NCBI GenBank assembly: GCA_024229395.1
Contig: JAAESM010000045.1
Coordinates: 62,001-126,000, forward strand
Origin: Planctomycetota bacterium
GTDB taxonomy: Bacteria > Planctomycetota > UBA1135
Reading direction: 5' to 3'
DNA: 64,000 bases
In this document: one piece after another, positions 1-9,157 of the stretch
Position numbering within the stretch: position 1 is the stretch's first letter
How the letters are laid out: the number at the start of each line of letters is the position of its first letter
Notes under the pieces: model-generated
Told to the model about the DNA's origin: nothing
The model's input: the letters and a program-made list of their open reading frames with translations, nothing else
The model's database searches: none
Position numbers and translations under genes: made by a program

Positions 1-1092
1 CAGAATCCGCAAGCTGTGCAGGACACTGTTGCGCAAACGCTCGGCCTTTCGAAGAAGGCCGTGACTGCGCATGTCACCTTGCTCGGTGGCGGTTTCGGGC
101 GTAAGTCCAAGCCAGATTACACCGCCGAGGCCGCATTGCTGGCGCGCGAAACCGGTCGCCCGGTACAAGTCCTCTGGACCCGTGCCGATGACCTGCAGCA
201 TGACTACTACCACGCCGTTTCCGCTCAACGCATGGAAGCCGGTTTGGATGATCAAGGCATGCCAGTGGCATGGTTGCAACGCGCCGCTTACCCAAGCATC
301 GCTTCGACCTTCGGCGCCGGTTCCACCGGACCTGCTGGCTTTGAGCTCGGCATGGGCTTCCACAACATGCCTGTTGCGGCACCAGCCATGCGTACCGAGA
401 CCGGCATCGCCAAACCGCATGTACGCATCGGTTGGTTGCGTTCGGTGGCCAACATTCAGCATGCCTTCGCTGTCAGCAGCTTTGCCGACGAAATCGCAGC
501 CGCAGGCAAGCATGATTCCTACCAGGCCTGGACCAAGATGTTGATCGGTAAGAAGACCAGCGGTCCGAGCAAGCATATCCAGCGTTTGCTGGATGTCTCT
601 GAAGCCGCTGCGTCGGCAGGGGAGTGGGGCAAGGAATTGCCGCGCGGGCGTGGATTAGGATTCGCCGCACACCATAGTTTCGATGCCTACATCGCCGTAG
701 TAGTGGAAGTCGAGATCAGCAAGGCGGGGGAACTGCGCATTCCACGTGTGGATATCGCCGCCGACGTCGGCACGGTAGTTCACCCGGATCGTGTACGTGC
801 CCAGATGGAAGGTTCGGTCAACTTTGGACTGAGTCAGGCCCTATTCGGCAAACTGACCGCTTTGAACGGCGTCATTGAGCAGACCAACTTCGACGGCTTT
901 CGCTTGTTGCGCCTCCATGAGGCACCACCGCAAATCAATGTGCACCTGACCGCTAGCGATGGCACGCCCACCGGAGTCGGGGAACCTGGTGTTCCTCCGA
1001 TTGCACCGGCCTTGTGCAATGCAATCTTCGCTGCGATCGGCAAGCGTGTTCGTGACCTTCCGGTCGATCCGCATGACCTGAGTTGGTCCTGA
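1..1092 (+). CDS. Molybdopterin-binding subunit of a xanthine dehydrogenase-family oxidoreductase (IorB-like), 3' part
   Basis: The reading frame is open from base 1, so the gene begins upstream; about 363 C-terminal residues are visible of a family usually near 700-750. It resembles the large beta subunit of isoquinoline 1-oxidoreductase and aldehyde dehydrogenase types, which hold the molybdenum cofactor and hydroxylate N-heterocycles or aldehydes. Visible signatures are the cofactor-binding loop [18 protein letters not shown] near the start and, near the end, [17 protein letters not shown], whose Glu is the position of the catalytic base in the family. The partner 2Fe-2S alpha subunit is expected upstream, outside the window. 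The substrate cannot be predicted. The ATG/GTG at base 16 is internal and is not the start. Confidence 0.88.
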   Translation, partial: QNPQAVQDTVAQTLGLSKKAVTAHVTLLGGGFGRKSKPDYTAEAALLARETGRPVQVLWTRADDLQHDYYHAVSAQRMEAGLDDQGMPVAWLQRAAYPSIASTFGAGSTGPAGFELGMGFHNMPVAAPAMRTETGIAKPHVRIGWLRSVANIQHAFAVSSFADEIAAAGKHDSYQAWTKMLIGKKTSGPSKHIQRLLDVSEAAASAGEWGKELPRGRGLGFAAHHSFDAYIAVVVEVEISKAGELRIPRVDIAADVGTVVHPDRVRAQMEGSVNFGLSQALFGKLTALNGVIEQTNFDGFRLLRLHEAPPQINVHLTASDGTPTGVGEPGVPPIAPALCNAIFAAIGKRVRDLPVDPHDLSWS

Positions 1093-1193
1093 ATCTAAAA
1101 CTTCAATGATTCAGTGACGTCAGACCCCCTCTGTTCGGCGCGCTTTTCAAGCATCACCCAGACTCAATTCTGTTCATTGAGGGCGATCGCTTT

Positions 1194-2657
1194 GTGGATT
1201 GCAACGCAGCTACAGTCAAGACTCTTGGGTTCAAGAATCGCGCCCAACTGAACGAGAAGTTCGCTGACGATGACGGCGTGTTGCGCGCTCATCCGGGGGA
1301 TTTCTCACCACCAAATCAACCCGATGGCCGCGATTCCTATCAGAAGGCCAACGATATGATCGCTATCGCCTTCCGTGATGGTGTGCATCGATTCGAATGG
1401 GACCATCAACGCCAAAACGGCGAGGTCTTCCCGGTCGAGGTCTTGCTAATCGCCGATAGCGAAGCCAAGCCGCCACGACTGACGGTGATTTGGAAAGAGA
1501 TCGGTGAATTACGCAGGCTGCAGGGCAAGCTGATGCAATCGCAGCGCATGGAAACCTTGGGACGATTCGTCGGCGGCGTGGCCCATGACTTTAATAACTT
1601 GTTGCTGGTGATCACCGGGCATCTGGAACTGATGCGCACTGAGACTGCCGATCGCAAGGTGCATGGACGCATCGAGCAGATGGTGCAAGCCACCGACCGA
1701 GCCACTGCCATTACCCAGGAACTGTTGGCCGTCGGCCGCAGCAAGTCCATGCCGGAAGAGGTGGTCGACCTGCTCGCGGTGACTCACCGCCTTCTCGCTT
1801 TGATGAAGCGCATGATCGGTGAAGATGTGCAGATCGACAGTCAGTTCGGTGAGAAACCACTTCCGGTCAAGGTCGATTTCGGCCGCCTCGAGCGGAGTAT
1901 CCTCAGCCTGGCCAAGAACGCTTCCGACGCCATGCCAACGGGCGGTAAGTTGTCGTTGTCCCTCAAGGCACAGCAAATTGAGGAGAGCGACCGGCGTTTC
2001 GATGTGCCGCCGGGCGATTATGCGGTGATGTCCTTCCTCGACAACGGTTGCGGCATGACCCAAGAGGAGCAGCTGCATTGCTTCGAGCCTTTCTTCACCA
2101 CCACGGGTGAGGGGGTCGGCACTGGCTTGGGTTTGGCTTCGCTGCATGGTTTCGTCGAGCAATCTGGTGGGGCGGTCCACCTGGTATCGCAAGAGGGCCA
2201 AGGCACGCAGATCTCCTTCTGCTTACCGTTGTCGGGAGCGCCAATGAGCAGCTCCGCGGGGCGCGCACGGGTCTCCAAGTTCGTCGGTGGCGCGGAGACG
2301 ATCTTGCTGGTGGAAGATGAGCGGGCAATCCGTGAGATGGTTTCCGGAGCGCTGCGTAAGCAGGGCTACCAAGTGATCGTGGCCGAGCATGGCCTTGATG
2401 CACTGGAACAAGCCGAGTCTTTCGATGGCGATATCGACCTGCTGTTCACCGATGTGGTCATGCCGCATCTCGGTGGCATGGATTTGGCGCGTAAGTTGCG
2501 CCCGATCTGTCCGGAAATGAAGGTGATCTTTACATCCGGTTATATACAAGGCGGTATGGGTGAGCTTTCCGAATTCGGCTCGGACGTGCAGGTGGTGGCC
2601 AAGCCCTATACGCCGGTCGAGATCCTTGCCGCTACGCGCGAGTTCCTCGACCGCTAA
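1194..2657 (+). CDS. PAS-containing hybrid sensor histidine kinase / response regulator
   Basis: Cytoplasmic hybrid kinase without membrane segments. Counting from GTG 1194, a PAS domain (about 1-100) is followed by a dimerisation/phosphoacceptor helix with phospho-His 131 in GGVAHDFNNLL. Next comes an HATPase_c domain with N box LAKNASDAMPTGG, G1 box DNGCGM and G2 box GTGLGLASLHG, then a receiver domain with phospho-Asp 420 in LLFTDVVMP and the conserved Lys in VAKPYTP. PAS-like sequence (LFKHHPDSILFIEGDRF) continues upstream of 1194 in the same frame as far as a stop at 1107, so 1194 is only the first standard start codon, probably not the true one. A lost C in the C5 run at 1125-1129 would connect a GTG at 1114 to this frame. 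No cognate output gene is evident nearby. Confidence 0.85.
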   Translation: MDCNAATVKTLGFKNRAQLNEKFADDDGVLRAHPGDFSPPNQPDGRDSYQKANDMIAIAFRDGVHRFEWDHQRQNGEVFPVEVLLIADSEAKPPRLTVIWKEIGELRRLQGKLMQSQRMETLGRFVGGVAHDFNNLLLVITGHLELMRTETADRKVHGRIEQMVQATDRATAITQELLAVGRSKSMPEEVVDLLAVTHRLLALMKRMIGEDVQIDSQFGEKPLPVKVDFGRLERSILSLAKNASDAMPTGGKLSLSLKAQQIEESDRRFDVPPGDYAVMSFLDNGCGMTQEEQLHCFEPFFTTTGEGVGTGLGLASLHGFVEQSGGAVHLVSQEGQGTQISFCLPLSGAPMSSSAGRARVSKFVGGAETILLVEDERAIREMVSGALRKQGYQVIVAEHGLDALEQAESFDGDIDLLFTDVVMPHLGGMDLARKLRPICPEMKVIFTSGYIQGGMGELSEFGSDVQVVAKPYTPVEILAATREFLDR

Positions 2658-2660
2658 AAT
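2655..2660 (+). promoter_or_regulatory. -10 box TAAAAT, 6 nt before ATG 2667
   Basis: TAAAAT overlaps the 3' end and stop of the kinase gene and ends exactly 6 nt before the ATG of the small monooxygenase. No Shine-Dalgarno fits between, so a leaderless transcript is predicted. The box sits in a short inverted repeat (CCGCT-AAAAT-AGCGG, 2651-2665). No clear -35 is seen. Confidence 0.55.
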
Positions 2661-2666
2661 AGCGGC

Positions 2667-2960
2667 ATGCGAATCATCGTTGCCGAGATGGAGGCCGTGC
2701 CTGAGCGCCGTGCAGACCTACTGGAAGTCCTGAATGGCTTGTTGGAGCCATCGCGCGCTGAACCTGGTTGCGTCAGCTACCGCTACTTCTTCGATTCTGA
2801 GAATCCCAACATCATCCATTTCTTCGAGCTGTGGAAGGATCAGGCTGCGGTGGATTTCCACTTCGCCACGCCACACTTCCAGGCTTTGGGTGAGAAGCTA
2901 CCGGACCTCATCGTTGGCGGGCCGGACCTGCGCATCTACGAGGCCGCTGCCACCAGCTAG
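2667..2960 (+). CDS. Antibiotic biosynthesis monooxygenase (ABM) domain protein, YgiN-like
   Basis: A 97-residue protein of the dimeric alpha-beta ABM fold. The family includes cofactor-independent monooxygenases that oxidise quinols or polyketide aromatics, and also stress proteins of unknown substrate. It shows the usual features: an opening strand RIIVAEMEAVPERRADLLEVL, a central EPGCVSYRYF with residues typical of the active pocket, and FFELWKDQAAVDFH. Length matches the family (90-110). It starts 9 nt after the kinase stop but has its own -10 box (TAAAAT, 2655-2660), so it may be expressed separately as a leaderless message. Its last 63 nt overlap the 3' end of the convergent hydrolase gene. 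Substrate is unknown. Confidence 0.85.
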   Translation: MRIIVAEMEAVPERRADLLEVLNGLLEPSRAEPGCVSYRYFFDSENPNIIHFFELWKDQAAVDFHFATPHFQALGEKLPDLIVGGPDLRIYEAAATS

Positions 2961-3932
2961 AAAGCGAATCGTTGCGCGCACGCTGGCTGGATCGTTCATC
3001 AAGAAAGTATGAATGTTGTCCACCACCAAGTGCTCGGCTTCGCCTCTCAGGTGGGTCTCTTCCACGCGCACCACGCCATCATTGGGGCCATCCAACCAAG
3101 GGTTGAAGGCGCCACCGGAACCGCGTGCGCCGGCAATGATTAGCATGGGAATCTGTGGCACATAGACCGTAGCCATGGCTTGCGGAGTGAGTGCCAAACC
3201 GGTCTCACCGAAGATCCAACTGTAGGCCGTATAGTCCTCGACCGCCTGAGCAAAGGAGGAGCCTTGGTTCGGTGGTGCCAACATGACCACGCGCTCGGCT
3301 TGGATGTGGTTGCGCCAATATCCATGCGGGTGCTCGGCAGAGGCACGTCGCGGCGCCAACAACTCACGCACGACGACGCCCCCCAAGCTATGGGTGACGA
3401 AACTGATCTGATCGTAGCCTTGCAGATTGTTCAGGACCGCTTCGAACTGGACCACATGATTGCTGATCGAACGACGCGTGCTCGGATAAGAGACGGCCGC
3501 TACATCCCAATCCTGACCGGCCAGCGCGGCTTGCATATCACTCAAAGCCCGACGTGATCGCCCCATGCCATGCAACAGCATGACCAGATGACGTTTGTCC
3601 GCGCGCTCGACCTGTGGCGCCTTGCGCTCGAACTCGGCCAAGCAAGCTTCCCAGCTGCCCCAAGCCTGACGTCGATCATTCGGATCCAAGACCCGGTGAT
3701 GCCCAGTCAAGACATTCTCTTGGATGCGCCAACCCTCGCGCCAGCGCCAATCAGCCCAAAACTGCTTACCGCCAAAGGTAGGTAGTTGCAGGTTCAGGCG
3801 CGACTTCGGGGCGTCGGCCGAATCGCTGAGAGGGTCGTGTGCGGTCATGGGCTGAGCACAAGAGTATGCCACTACAAACGGCAAGGCGGCAAGGCAGTGT
3901 TTGATGCCGCCCAGATGGGGCAAGCGCTTCAT
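2898..3932 (-). CDS. Exported alpha/beta-hydrolase (lipase/esterase-like)
   Basis: 344 residues starting at MKRLPHLGG. The ATG (3932-3930) overlaps the permease stop in an ATGA, which is why I prefer it to the longer frame beginning at 3977. The N-terminus looks like a signal peptide ending around VAYSC, possibly a lipobox. The hydrolase core shows the strand HLVMLLHGMGRS with an oxyanion HGMG, the nucleophile elbow THSLGG, and a late DGPNDGVV / NIHTFL stretch that could supply Asp and His. This is the pattern of PGAP1-like and triacylglycerol-lipase-like enzymes. It is translationally coupled to a Lol-type ABC transporter, suggesting a role in envelope lipid or lipoprotein handling, which is inference. 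It is convergent with, and overlaps, the ABM gene. Confidence 0.82.
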   Translation of the reverse strand: MKRLPHLGGIKHCLAALPFVVAYSCAQPMTAHDPLSDSADAPKSRLNLQLPTFGGKQFWADWRWREGWRIQENVLTGHHRVLDPNDRRQAWGSWEACLAEFERKAPQVERADKRHLVMLLHGMGRSRRALSDMQAALAGQDWDVAAVSYPSTRRSISNHVVQFEAVLNNLQGYDQISFVTHSLGGVVVRELLAPRRASAEHPHGYWRNHIQAERVVMLAPPNQGSSFAQAVEDYTAYSWIFGETGLALTPQAMATVYVPQIPMLIIAGARGSGGAFNPWLDGPNDGVVRVEETHLRGEAEHLVVDNIHTFLMNDPASVRATIRFLAGGSGLVDAQVRPANDEVR

Positions 3933-5146
3933 CGCCTGCGCAGGGTCCGAACGATGCGCGTGCGCGATGCGCGCCACGCTGGCAGCAGGCTGAACAGCGT
4001 AGCGGTGATCAAGGTGACCACGATCATCAAACCGACCATGGTGGCGTCGACCGCCACCGGAATATGATCGAATTTATAGATCTCCTCGCGGAAGATCGGT
4101 TCACCGCCACCTAGCCAGGATTCCACCATGGTGAGATTACGGATCAGCCACCAACCTAATAGCAAACCAAGGCAGATGCCGATGCTCGAGATCACCAAGC
4201 TGAGGCCAACAAAGAAACCAGAGATGCGTTTCGGAGAGGCGCCAAGTGCGGCAAGGATGCCAATGTCGTGGCGTTTCTCGGCGACCGTCAGCAGCAGGGT
4301 GGCAATTAGTTGATAGGCGGCTACCAATACGATGAAGCCGAACACCACCGTCAGGATGCCTTTCTGATTCTCCGCAGCGCGCAGGAAGTTGCCACCGATC
4401 GAGCGCCAGGTGCGAATCTTGGGAAAATCGAAGCGGTTCAGCTGCAGGTTTTCGAAATGGGTGTCAACTGATGCCGCCAGGTTTTCGGCGCTGATGCCGT
4501 CTTTGGAATGCAAAATCCAATGACTGAACTCAGGGTTGGTGCCACTGATGCTGGCCAGGTCGGCGCGGCGTACGAAGACGCGGTTCAAGTCCTGGTCGAA
4601 GCGGCCGGTGGAGTATTCGGCGCTGAAACGGAAACTGCGACGGGTGGGAACCGGTTGGCCACGGCTAGATCGGTGCGTCACGATCTCTACGACATCGCCA
4701 ATGCTTAAGCCAAGCTTCTTGGCCAAGGGCGCGCCCACTTGCATCGGTGGCAGTTCACCATTAATCTCGCCGAAATCTAGCTCGGTGGAATCCACGCCGA
4801 CCAGCATGATGCCGCTGAGGTCGGAGGTGCGTGGATCATCCACGGCGCGACTGCCACGGCGTCCGATTAAGCCGAACCATTGCAGTTGGGGAACCGCTTT
4901 CTCCACGCCTTCGATTTGCGTGAACCACTTGCGGTATTGCTCCTCGGTCTGCGGCGATTCGCGTGGGACTTCCACGTTGACGTCGCCGGAGACGTTGCGG
5001 ATGCTGGATTCCATCTCATGCAGGAATCCGTTGAAGACCGCGAAGACGGTGAACAAGACGCCGATGCCCAATGCAATGCCCAACGACGCCATGGGCAGAA
5101 TAATCCGCTGGCAGAAGTAGGACCATGCAAGGCGAAGCAGGCTCAT
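3929..5146 (-). CDS. ABC transporter permease, FtsX/LolC-LolE type
   Basis: 405-residue inner-membrane permease with the MacB/FtsX layout: an N-terminal transmembrane helix (about 15-40, PMASLGIALGIGVLFTVFAV), a large periplasmic domain (about 45-275), and three C-terminal helices (TVVFGFIVLVAAYQLIATLL, then the SLVISSIGICLGLLLGWWLI region, then the MVGLMIVVTLITATLFSLLP region). The family extracts lipoproteins from the inner membrane (LolCE) or drives mechanical work on envelope substrates. The start overlaps the ATPase stop as ATGA (5143-5146), and its own stop overlaps the hydrolase start. With the second permease and the ATPase it forms a Lol-like C-D-E set. The exact substrate is inferred only from family and context. 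Confidence 0.88.
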   Translation of the reverse strand: MSLLRLAWSYFCQRIILPMASLGIALGIGVLFTVFAVFNGFLHEMESSIRNVSGDVNVEVPRESPQTEEQYRKWFTQIEGVEKAVPQLQWFGLIGRRGSRAVDDPRTSDLSGIMLVGVDSTELDFGEINGELPPMQVGAPLAKKLGLSIGDVVEIVTHRSSRGQPVPTRRSFRFSAEYSTGRFDQDLNRVFVRRADLASISGTNPEFSHWILHSKDGISAENLAASVDTHFENLQLNRFDFPKIRTWRSIGGNFLRAAENQKGILTVVFGFIVLVAAYQLIATLLLTVAEKRHDIGILAALGASPKRISGFFVGLSLVISSIGICLGLLLGWWLIRNLTMVESWLGGGEPIFREEIYKFDHIPVAVDATMVGLMIVVTLITATLFSLLPAWRASRTRIVRTLRRR

Positions 5147-5916
5147 GGAGTGGGTGCCGTGGCTTCGGGTGGTGGTTCGGGAGAGTCGAGCGAGTCTGCA
5201 GGCCCTGGCGTGACCAAACAGCCATCTTCAAGCCGCAAGATGCGTTCGCAGGAATCGGCAATCGCCTGATCATGGGTGGCGAGCAAGATCGCAGTGCCGC
5301 GTTCGCGTGCCATGCGCAACAACAACTCCAAGACTTCATCGCCGGTCTGACGATCGAGGTTGCCGGTAGGCTCATCGGCTAACAGCACTGGTGGCATCGA
5401 GATCAAGGCGCGCGCGATCGCAACCCGTTGTTGTTCACCACCGGACAGTTGATTCGGGCGGTGCTTCAAGCGCGCACCCAAGCCCACATCCGTGAGCAGC
5501 TGCGCGGCCTTGCGTTTCTCCTCGCCACGCACCGAGAACCATGACATGCCGCGTGCGATGCGCCGTGGCAACAACACGTTCTCCAAGGCCGATAGCTCTT
5601 GGATCAACTGGAACTGTTGGAATACGAAACCGATCTCGGTGGCGCGGATGCGTGCCGATGCACCAGCACTGCGGCCATCGATACGTCGGCCGCGCAACAA
5701 GACGGAGCCTTGATCGCAGCTGTCCATTAAGCCAAGCAGTTGCAACAGCGTGGATTTGCCGGAACCGGAGGAACCCATCAAGGCGGCGACTTCGCCGACA
5801 TGCAGTTCCATGGAGACGTCGCGCAGGACCTCGAGCTTGCCTGAACCCATGCGGTAACTCTTGCTCAGGTTCTTGGCGAGCAAGACGGGGTGCATGGTGG
5901 AGGTGGAATCATTCAT
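5143..5916 (-). CDS. ABC transporter ATP-binding protein, LolD/MacB type
   Basis: 257-residue cytoplasmic ATPase with a full set of motifs: Walker [10 protein letters not shown], a Q-loop in [10 protein letters not shown], signature [15 protein letters not shown], Walker [13 protein letters not shown], and switch His in [10 protein letters not shown]. The sequence class is the lipoprotein-releasing/MacB ATPase group, which pairs with FtsX-fold permeases. The C-terminus carries an acidic, Pro-rich tail (about 235-257) beyond the normal end. It sits between the two permease genes with overlaps of 8 nt upstream and 4 nt downstream, so the three proteins should be made together in fixed ratio. 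Confidence 0.92.
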   Translation of the reverse strand: MNDSTSTMHPVLLAKNLSKSYRMGSGKLEVLRDVSMELHVGEVAALMGSSGSGKSTLLQLLGLMDSCDQGSVLLRGRRIDGRSAGASARIRATEIGFVFQQFQLIQELSALENVLLPRRIARGMSWFSVRGEEKRKAAQLLTDVGLGARLKHRPNQLSGGEQQRVAIARALISMPPVLLADEPTGNLDRQTGDEVLELLLRMARERGTAILLATHDQAIADSCERILRLEDGCLVTPGPADSLDSPEPPPEATAPTP

Positions 5917-7243
5917 AGCGCAATGCCTTGACTGGAGAGAACAACGCCGCGCGGATGGCGGGGACTGCAGTGAACAGGATGCCGACCAGGAAAGTGGCCA
6001 AGGTCAGGCCGAGTGCCTTTTCTGAATCCCATTGCGCTGGCAAGCTGTCGACCACATAGAGGTTTGGATCGAAGACGCGCACTTGGAAATTCCCGTAGAC
6101 CCAATCCTCGATGGCGACGCGATTGGCGACCAGATAACTGGCGCCGGCGTAGCCCAAAACGCAACCCAGTGCACTGGCGATGGCACCGGTACTGAGCAAC
6201 AGCAAGCCACGGCGTAACGGACTGAAGCCGATCGCGGCGAGCACACCCAGGTCGCGGATCTTCTCGCGCACCAAGGCAGAGATGGTGGTGAACAGACCGA
6301 ATGCGGCGACCACCACGATGAAGAACAACACCAAGGTCACGATGCGTCGTTCATTCTCGATCGCACTCAGAAGCGAACCGGAACGTTCTTCCCAAGTCTG
6401 CAAGGAACCTCCTTGATCACCACCAACCGACGGTAGCTTGGCGTTGGCAAGTGCAGCAAGCACGGCGCTCTTGCCTTGCTCATGACTGACTCCTTCCTTC
6501 AACTGGATCAAGATCTCCGTGAAGTCGGCGGCCTTCGATCCGAGCAAGTCATAGTGCAAGCTGTTGCGCCCGGTGCGACGCATGTAGACACGGTCCAATG
6601 CGGCGCGGAAGTCGCGCCCGGCGTAGGTGGCGGCGACTTGAACTTCGGTGTTGTGCGGCCGCAGTTCCTCACCAGCTGGTGGCAGAATCGCTGGCAGCGA
6701 ACCGAGTTTCATGACGGGAGTGCGGCGGTCGGAGAATCCACCCAACAACTTCATGAAGTCATCACTGACCACCACGCCTGGCGGGGCGAAGATGTCGTCG
6801 CCAACCGAAAAGGGATCCTTGAGTGCTTCAAGCCCGTCAATCGGTATCACCTTGCCGTCGGCAAGATTTTGACCGAAATCATTGACCTGCATTTCCAGTT
6901 CCGGATCGATGCCAATGATCTGGATGCCGCTGTACTTATTGGCGACCTTGGCATAGTCCTGTGAGAACATGGCATAGGCCACCAGATGCGGCGCGAAGGC
7001 CTGGATCTCATCCACGTCAGCAAGTGCGGTCTGGTAATCCTTCCAGCGTGGCAACTCGGTGGTGACCGCCGGGATCAGCAGCAGGTCGCTGAGCGGCCCG
7101 CGGATCGATGCACGGTTCATGTCGATCAGGCCGTTCATCACTGCTAGCACCGACAACAGCGCCATCAAACCCACCGCCACACCAAGTACAGCCAAGAGCT
7201 GGACCGGGCGTTTGAACAGGTAGGAGAGGGCGAGACGCGCCAA
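5909..7243 (-). CDS. ABC transporter permease, FtsX/LolC-LolE type (TTG start)
   Basis: 444-residue partner of the permease at 3929-5146, with the same plan: helix 1 at about 12-37 (PVQLLAVLGVAVGLMALLSV), a periplasmic domain to about 300, and three C-terminal helices (VTLVLFFIVVVAAFGLFTTI; a Gly/Ala-rich pair; LGLTLATFLVGILFTAVPAI). The only start that keeps the first helix is a TTG at 7243-7241. It lacks a Shine-Dalgarno sequence but has TAAACT ending exactly 6 nt upstream, predicting a leaderless TTG-initiated message. It heads the four-gene operon permease-ATPase-permease-hydrolase. Whether it is the LolC or LolE equivalent cannot be told from sequence alone. Confidence 0.88.
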   Translation of the reverse strand: MARLALSYLFKRPVQLLAVLGVAVGLMALLSVLAVMNGLIDMNRASIRGPLSDLLLIPAVTTELPRWKDYQTALADVDEIQAFAPHLVAYAMFSQDYAKVANKYSGIQIIGIDPELEMQVNDFGQNLADGKVIPIDGLEALKDPFSVGDDIFAPPGVVVSDDFMKLLGGFSDRRTPVMKLGSLPAILPPAGEELRPHNTEVQVAATYAGRDFRAALDRVYMRRTGRNSLHYDLLGSKAADFTEILIQLKEGVSHEQGKSAVLAALANAKLPSVGGDQGGSLQTWEERSGSLLSAIENERRIVTLVLFFIVVVAAFGLFTTISALVREKIRDLGVLAAIGFSPLRRGLLLLSTGAIASALGCVLGYAGASYLVANRVAIEDWVYGNFQVRVFDPNLYVVDSLPAQWDSEKALGLTLATFLVGILFTAVPAIRAALFSPVKALRYE

Positions 7244-7249
7244 GCTAGG

Positions 7250-7255
7250 AGTTTA
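7250..7255 (-). promoter_or_regulatory. -10 box TAAACT, 6 nt before TTG start at 7243
   Basis: On the minus strand TAAACT is followed by CCTAGC and then the TTG start of the first permease. The spacing is identical to other heads in this window and supports a leaderless transcript for the Lol-like operon. Confidence 0.5.
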
Positions 7256-7313
7256 GTCGGCCAGCGAGGCTGATGCGACGCTTAGCCGGACTGCTTAAGA
7301 AAGCAGCGCTTGC

Positions 7314-8873
7314 TCAGCAGGCCGAGTCGTCAGCTTGAGACTCGTTGGCATCTTCATTGGTTGCGCCGAAGTCCTTTTCAGGACGCATATGCGGGAACAG
7401 TAGGACATCGCGGATGGTGTCCTTGCCGAGCAGCACCATAATCAAACGATCGACACCAATGCCACAGCCACCTGCAGGTGGTAGACCGTATGCCAAGGCA
7501 CGCACGTAATCCAGATCCACCTGGTTGGGGGATTCGGGATCTTTATCCACGACCTGCTCCTCAAACTTGGCAAGTTGCAGCTGCGGATCGTTCAGCTCAC
7601 TGAAAGCGTTGGCCAGTTCCATGCCGCCTAAGAAGAACTCGAAACGACCAGCCCATTCTGGGTTGTCAGCCAATGGCTTGGCCAGTGGACAGATCGCGGC
7701 TGGGTAATCATGCACGAAGATCGGGCCACGCAGTTTCGGCTCGACCAATTCTTCGAACAGATCGTTGACTGCCTTCCACCAGGCGTACTCGGAGTCGTCA
7801 GCGACTTCGACGCCATGCTCCTTCATCTTGGCGGGCAAGGCCTCGCGATCGGTGGCCTTGCAGCCGACGTACTCTTCGAAGGCATCCGCATAAGCCACGC
7901 GTGCGAACGGTGGCGTGAGGTTAAACTCCTCTTCACGGAAGGTGGTCTTCAAGGAACCGTCTTCCTGTTCACAACCAGCAGCGCGTGCGCCGGCCACGAC
8001 CAACTGCTCAGTGAGTTCCATCATGCCGAATACATCCGAGTAGGCCTCGTAGAACTCGACCATGGTGAACTCGGGATTGTGGCGCATCGACAAGCCTTCA
8101 TTGCGGAAGACGCGCGCGAACTCAAAGACACGTTCCATGCCGCCGACCACTAGGCGCTTCAGGTAAAGCTCCGGTGCAATGCGCAGGAACAACTGCATGT
8201 CGAGCGCATTATGGTGGGTGGAAAACGGCTTGGCGTTGGCACCACCGTAGATCGGGTGCAGCACTGGCGTATCGACCTCGGTGTAGGCGCGTTGCAGGAA
8301 CACCTCCCTCATGGCCTGGATGATGGCCGAACGCTTGAAGAAGCCATCGCGGACTTCTTGATTGGCGAACAGATCGACATAACGACGTCGGGCGCGCAGT
8401 TCGGCATCGGCTAAGCCATGGAACTTCTCCGGTGGGTTCTCCAGCGCCTTGGTCAAGATGCGGAAACGCGTACCGAATACGGTGGGCTCACCGACCTTGG
8501 TCTTGCTGAGTTCACCCTCGACGGCAACGATGTCGCCCAAGTTCATCTGCTTCAGTTGCGCGAACTCCTCAGGCACGACCAAGTCTTTCTGCAGGCAGGC
8601 CTGGATACGACCGCTTTGATCGCAGACATCGAGGAAGGCCAACTTGCCGTAACCGCGACGGCCAAGCACGCGGCCATAGATCAGCACGGTCTCGCCTTGA
8701 CGTTCCTCGGATTTATCGAGGATGTCGGTGGCCAGTTCGCGCTCAGGGCCATCCGCGCCAGTGGGGGCGCCAGCAATTGGGGCAAATCCGGTCTGGGCCG
8801 GGTATGGGTCGGCGCCGGAGGCCTTTAGATCCTCCAGTTTCTGCAGCCGGTCGGGATGGAAGAAGTCAGCCAT
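7314..8873 (-). CDS. lysS: Lysyl-tRNA synthetase, class II
   Basis: 519-residue cytoplasmic enzyme charging tRNA-Lys. The N-terminal OB-fold anticodon-binding domain (about 50-170) carries GRVLGRRGYGKLAFLDV. The class II catalytic domain follows with motif 2, FEFARVFRNEGLSMRHNPEF, and motif 3, GCGIGVDRLIMVLLG. Length is normal for bacterial LysRS-II, with a short extension (about 20 aa) at each end. It lies 60 nt downstream of tRNA-Ala in the same direction, so the two are probably co-transcribed. The ATG at 8873 gives the usual start position before the OB fold. Confidence 0.97.
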   Translation of the reverse strand: MADFFHPDRLQKLEDLKASGADPYPAQTGFAPIAGAPTGADGPERELATDILDKSEERQGETVLIYGRVLGRRGYGKLAFLDVCDQSGRIQACLQKDLVVPEEFAQLKQMNLGDIVAVEGELSKTKVGEPTVFGTRFRILTKALENPPEKFHGLADAELRARRRYVDLFANQEVRDGFFKRSAIIQAMREVFLQRAYTEVDTPVLHPIYGGANAKPFSTHHNALDMQLFLRIAPELYLKRLVVGGMERVFEFARVFRNEGLSMRHNPEFTMVEFYEAYSDVFGMMELTEQLVVAGARAAGCEQEDGSLKTTFREEEFNLTPPFARVAYADAFEEYVGCKATDREALPAKMKEHGVEVADDSEYAWWKAVNDLFEELVEPKLRGPIFVHDYPAAICPLAKPLADNPEWAGRFEFFLGGMELANAFSELNDPQLQLAKFEEQVVDKDPESPNQVDLDYVRALAYGLPPAGGCGIGVDRLIMVLLGKDTIRDVLLFPHMRPEKDFGATNEDANESQADDSAC

Positions 8874-8933
8874 CTACGGATCGGGGTGTGGTGCGGGTGA
8901 AGCCACCTACACGCGGGTCGGAGGAGAAAAGGA

Positions 8934-9009
8934 TGGTGGAGCTAAGGGGATTTGAACCCCTGACCTCTACACTGCCAGTGTAGCGCTCTCCCAGCTGAGC
9001 TATAGCCCC
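8934..9009 (-). tRNA. tRNA-Ala (anticodon GGC)
   Basis: The reverse complement folds as a complete tRNA: acceptor stem GGGGCTA/TAGCTCC, D arm GCTC..GAGC, anticodon stem CTACA/TGTAG around loop CTGGCAG (anticodon GGC, reading GCC/GCU), T arm with GGTTCAAAT, discriminator A and an encoded CCA (8936-8934). It is 76 nt with CCA. It lies upstream of lysS and divergent from leuS. Confidence 0.97.
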
Positions 9010-9101
9010 ACGTCATCCTGATGGGTTAAACGGCGAACCGTCATACCCGGGGCGGAAAAGTGTAACGGCGCTAGGCGTATCGTCCAACCCAAAATCGCGG
9101 A

Positions 9102-9107
9102 TAGAAT
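9102..9107 (+). promoter_or_regulatory. -10 box TAGAAT for leuS
   Basis: TAGAAT matches the hexamer recurring in this window, but here it lies 50 nt before the chosen leuS start (9158). The message would have a leader of about 40 nt. Confidence 0.4.
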
Positions 9108-9157
9108 CTCCCTTCTGCTTTCCGCCCCATGACGGTCAGGAAATGCGCTGGAAACCG

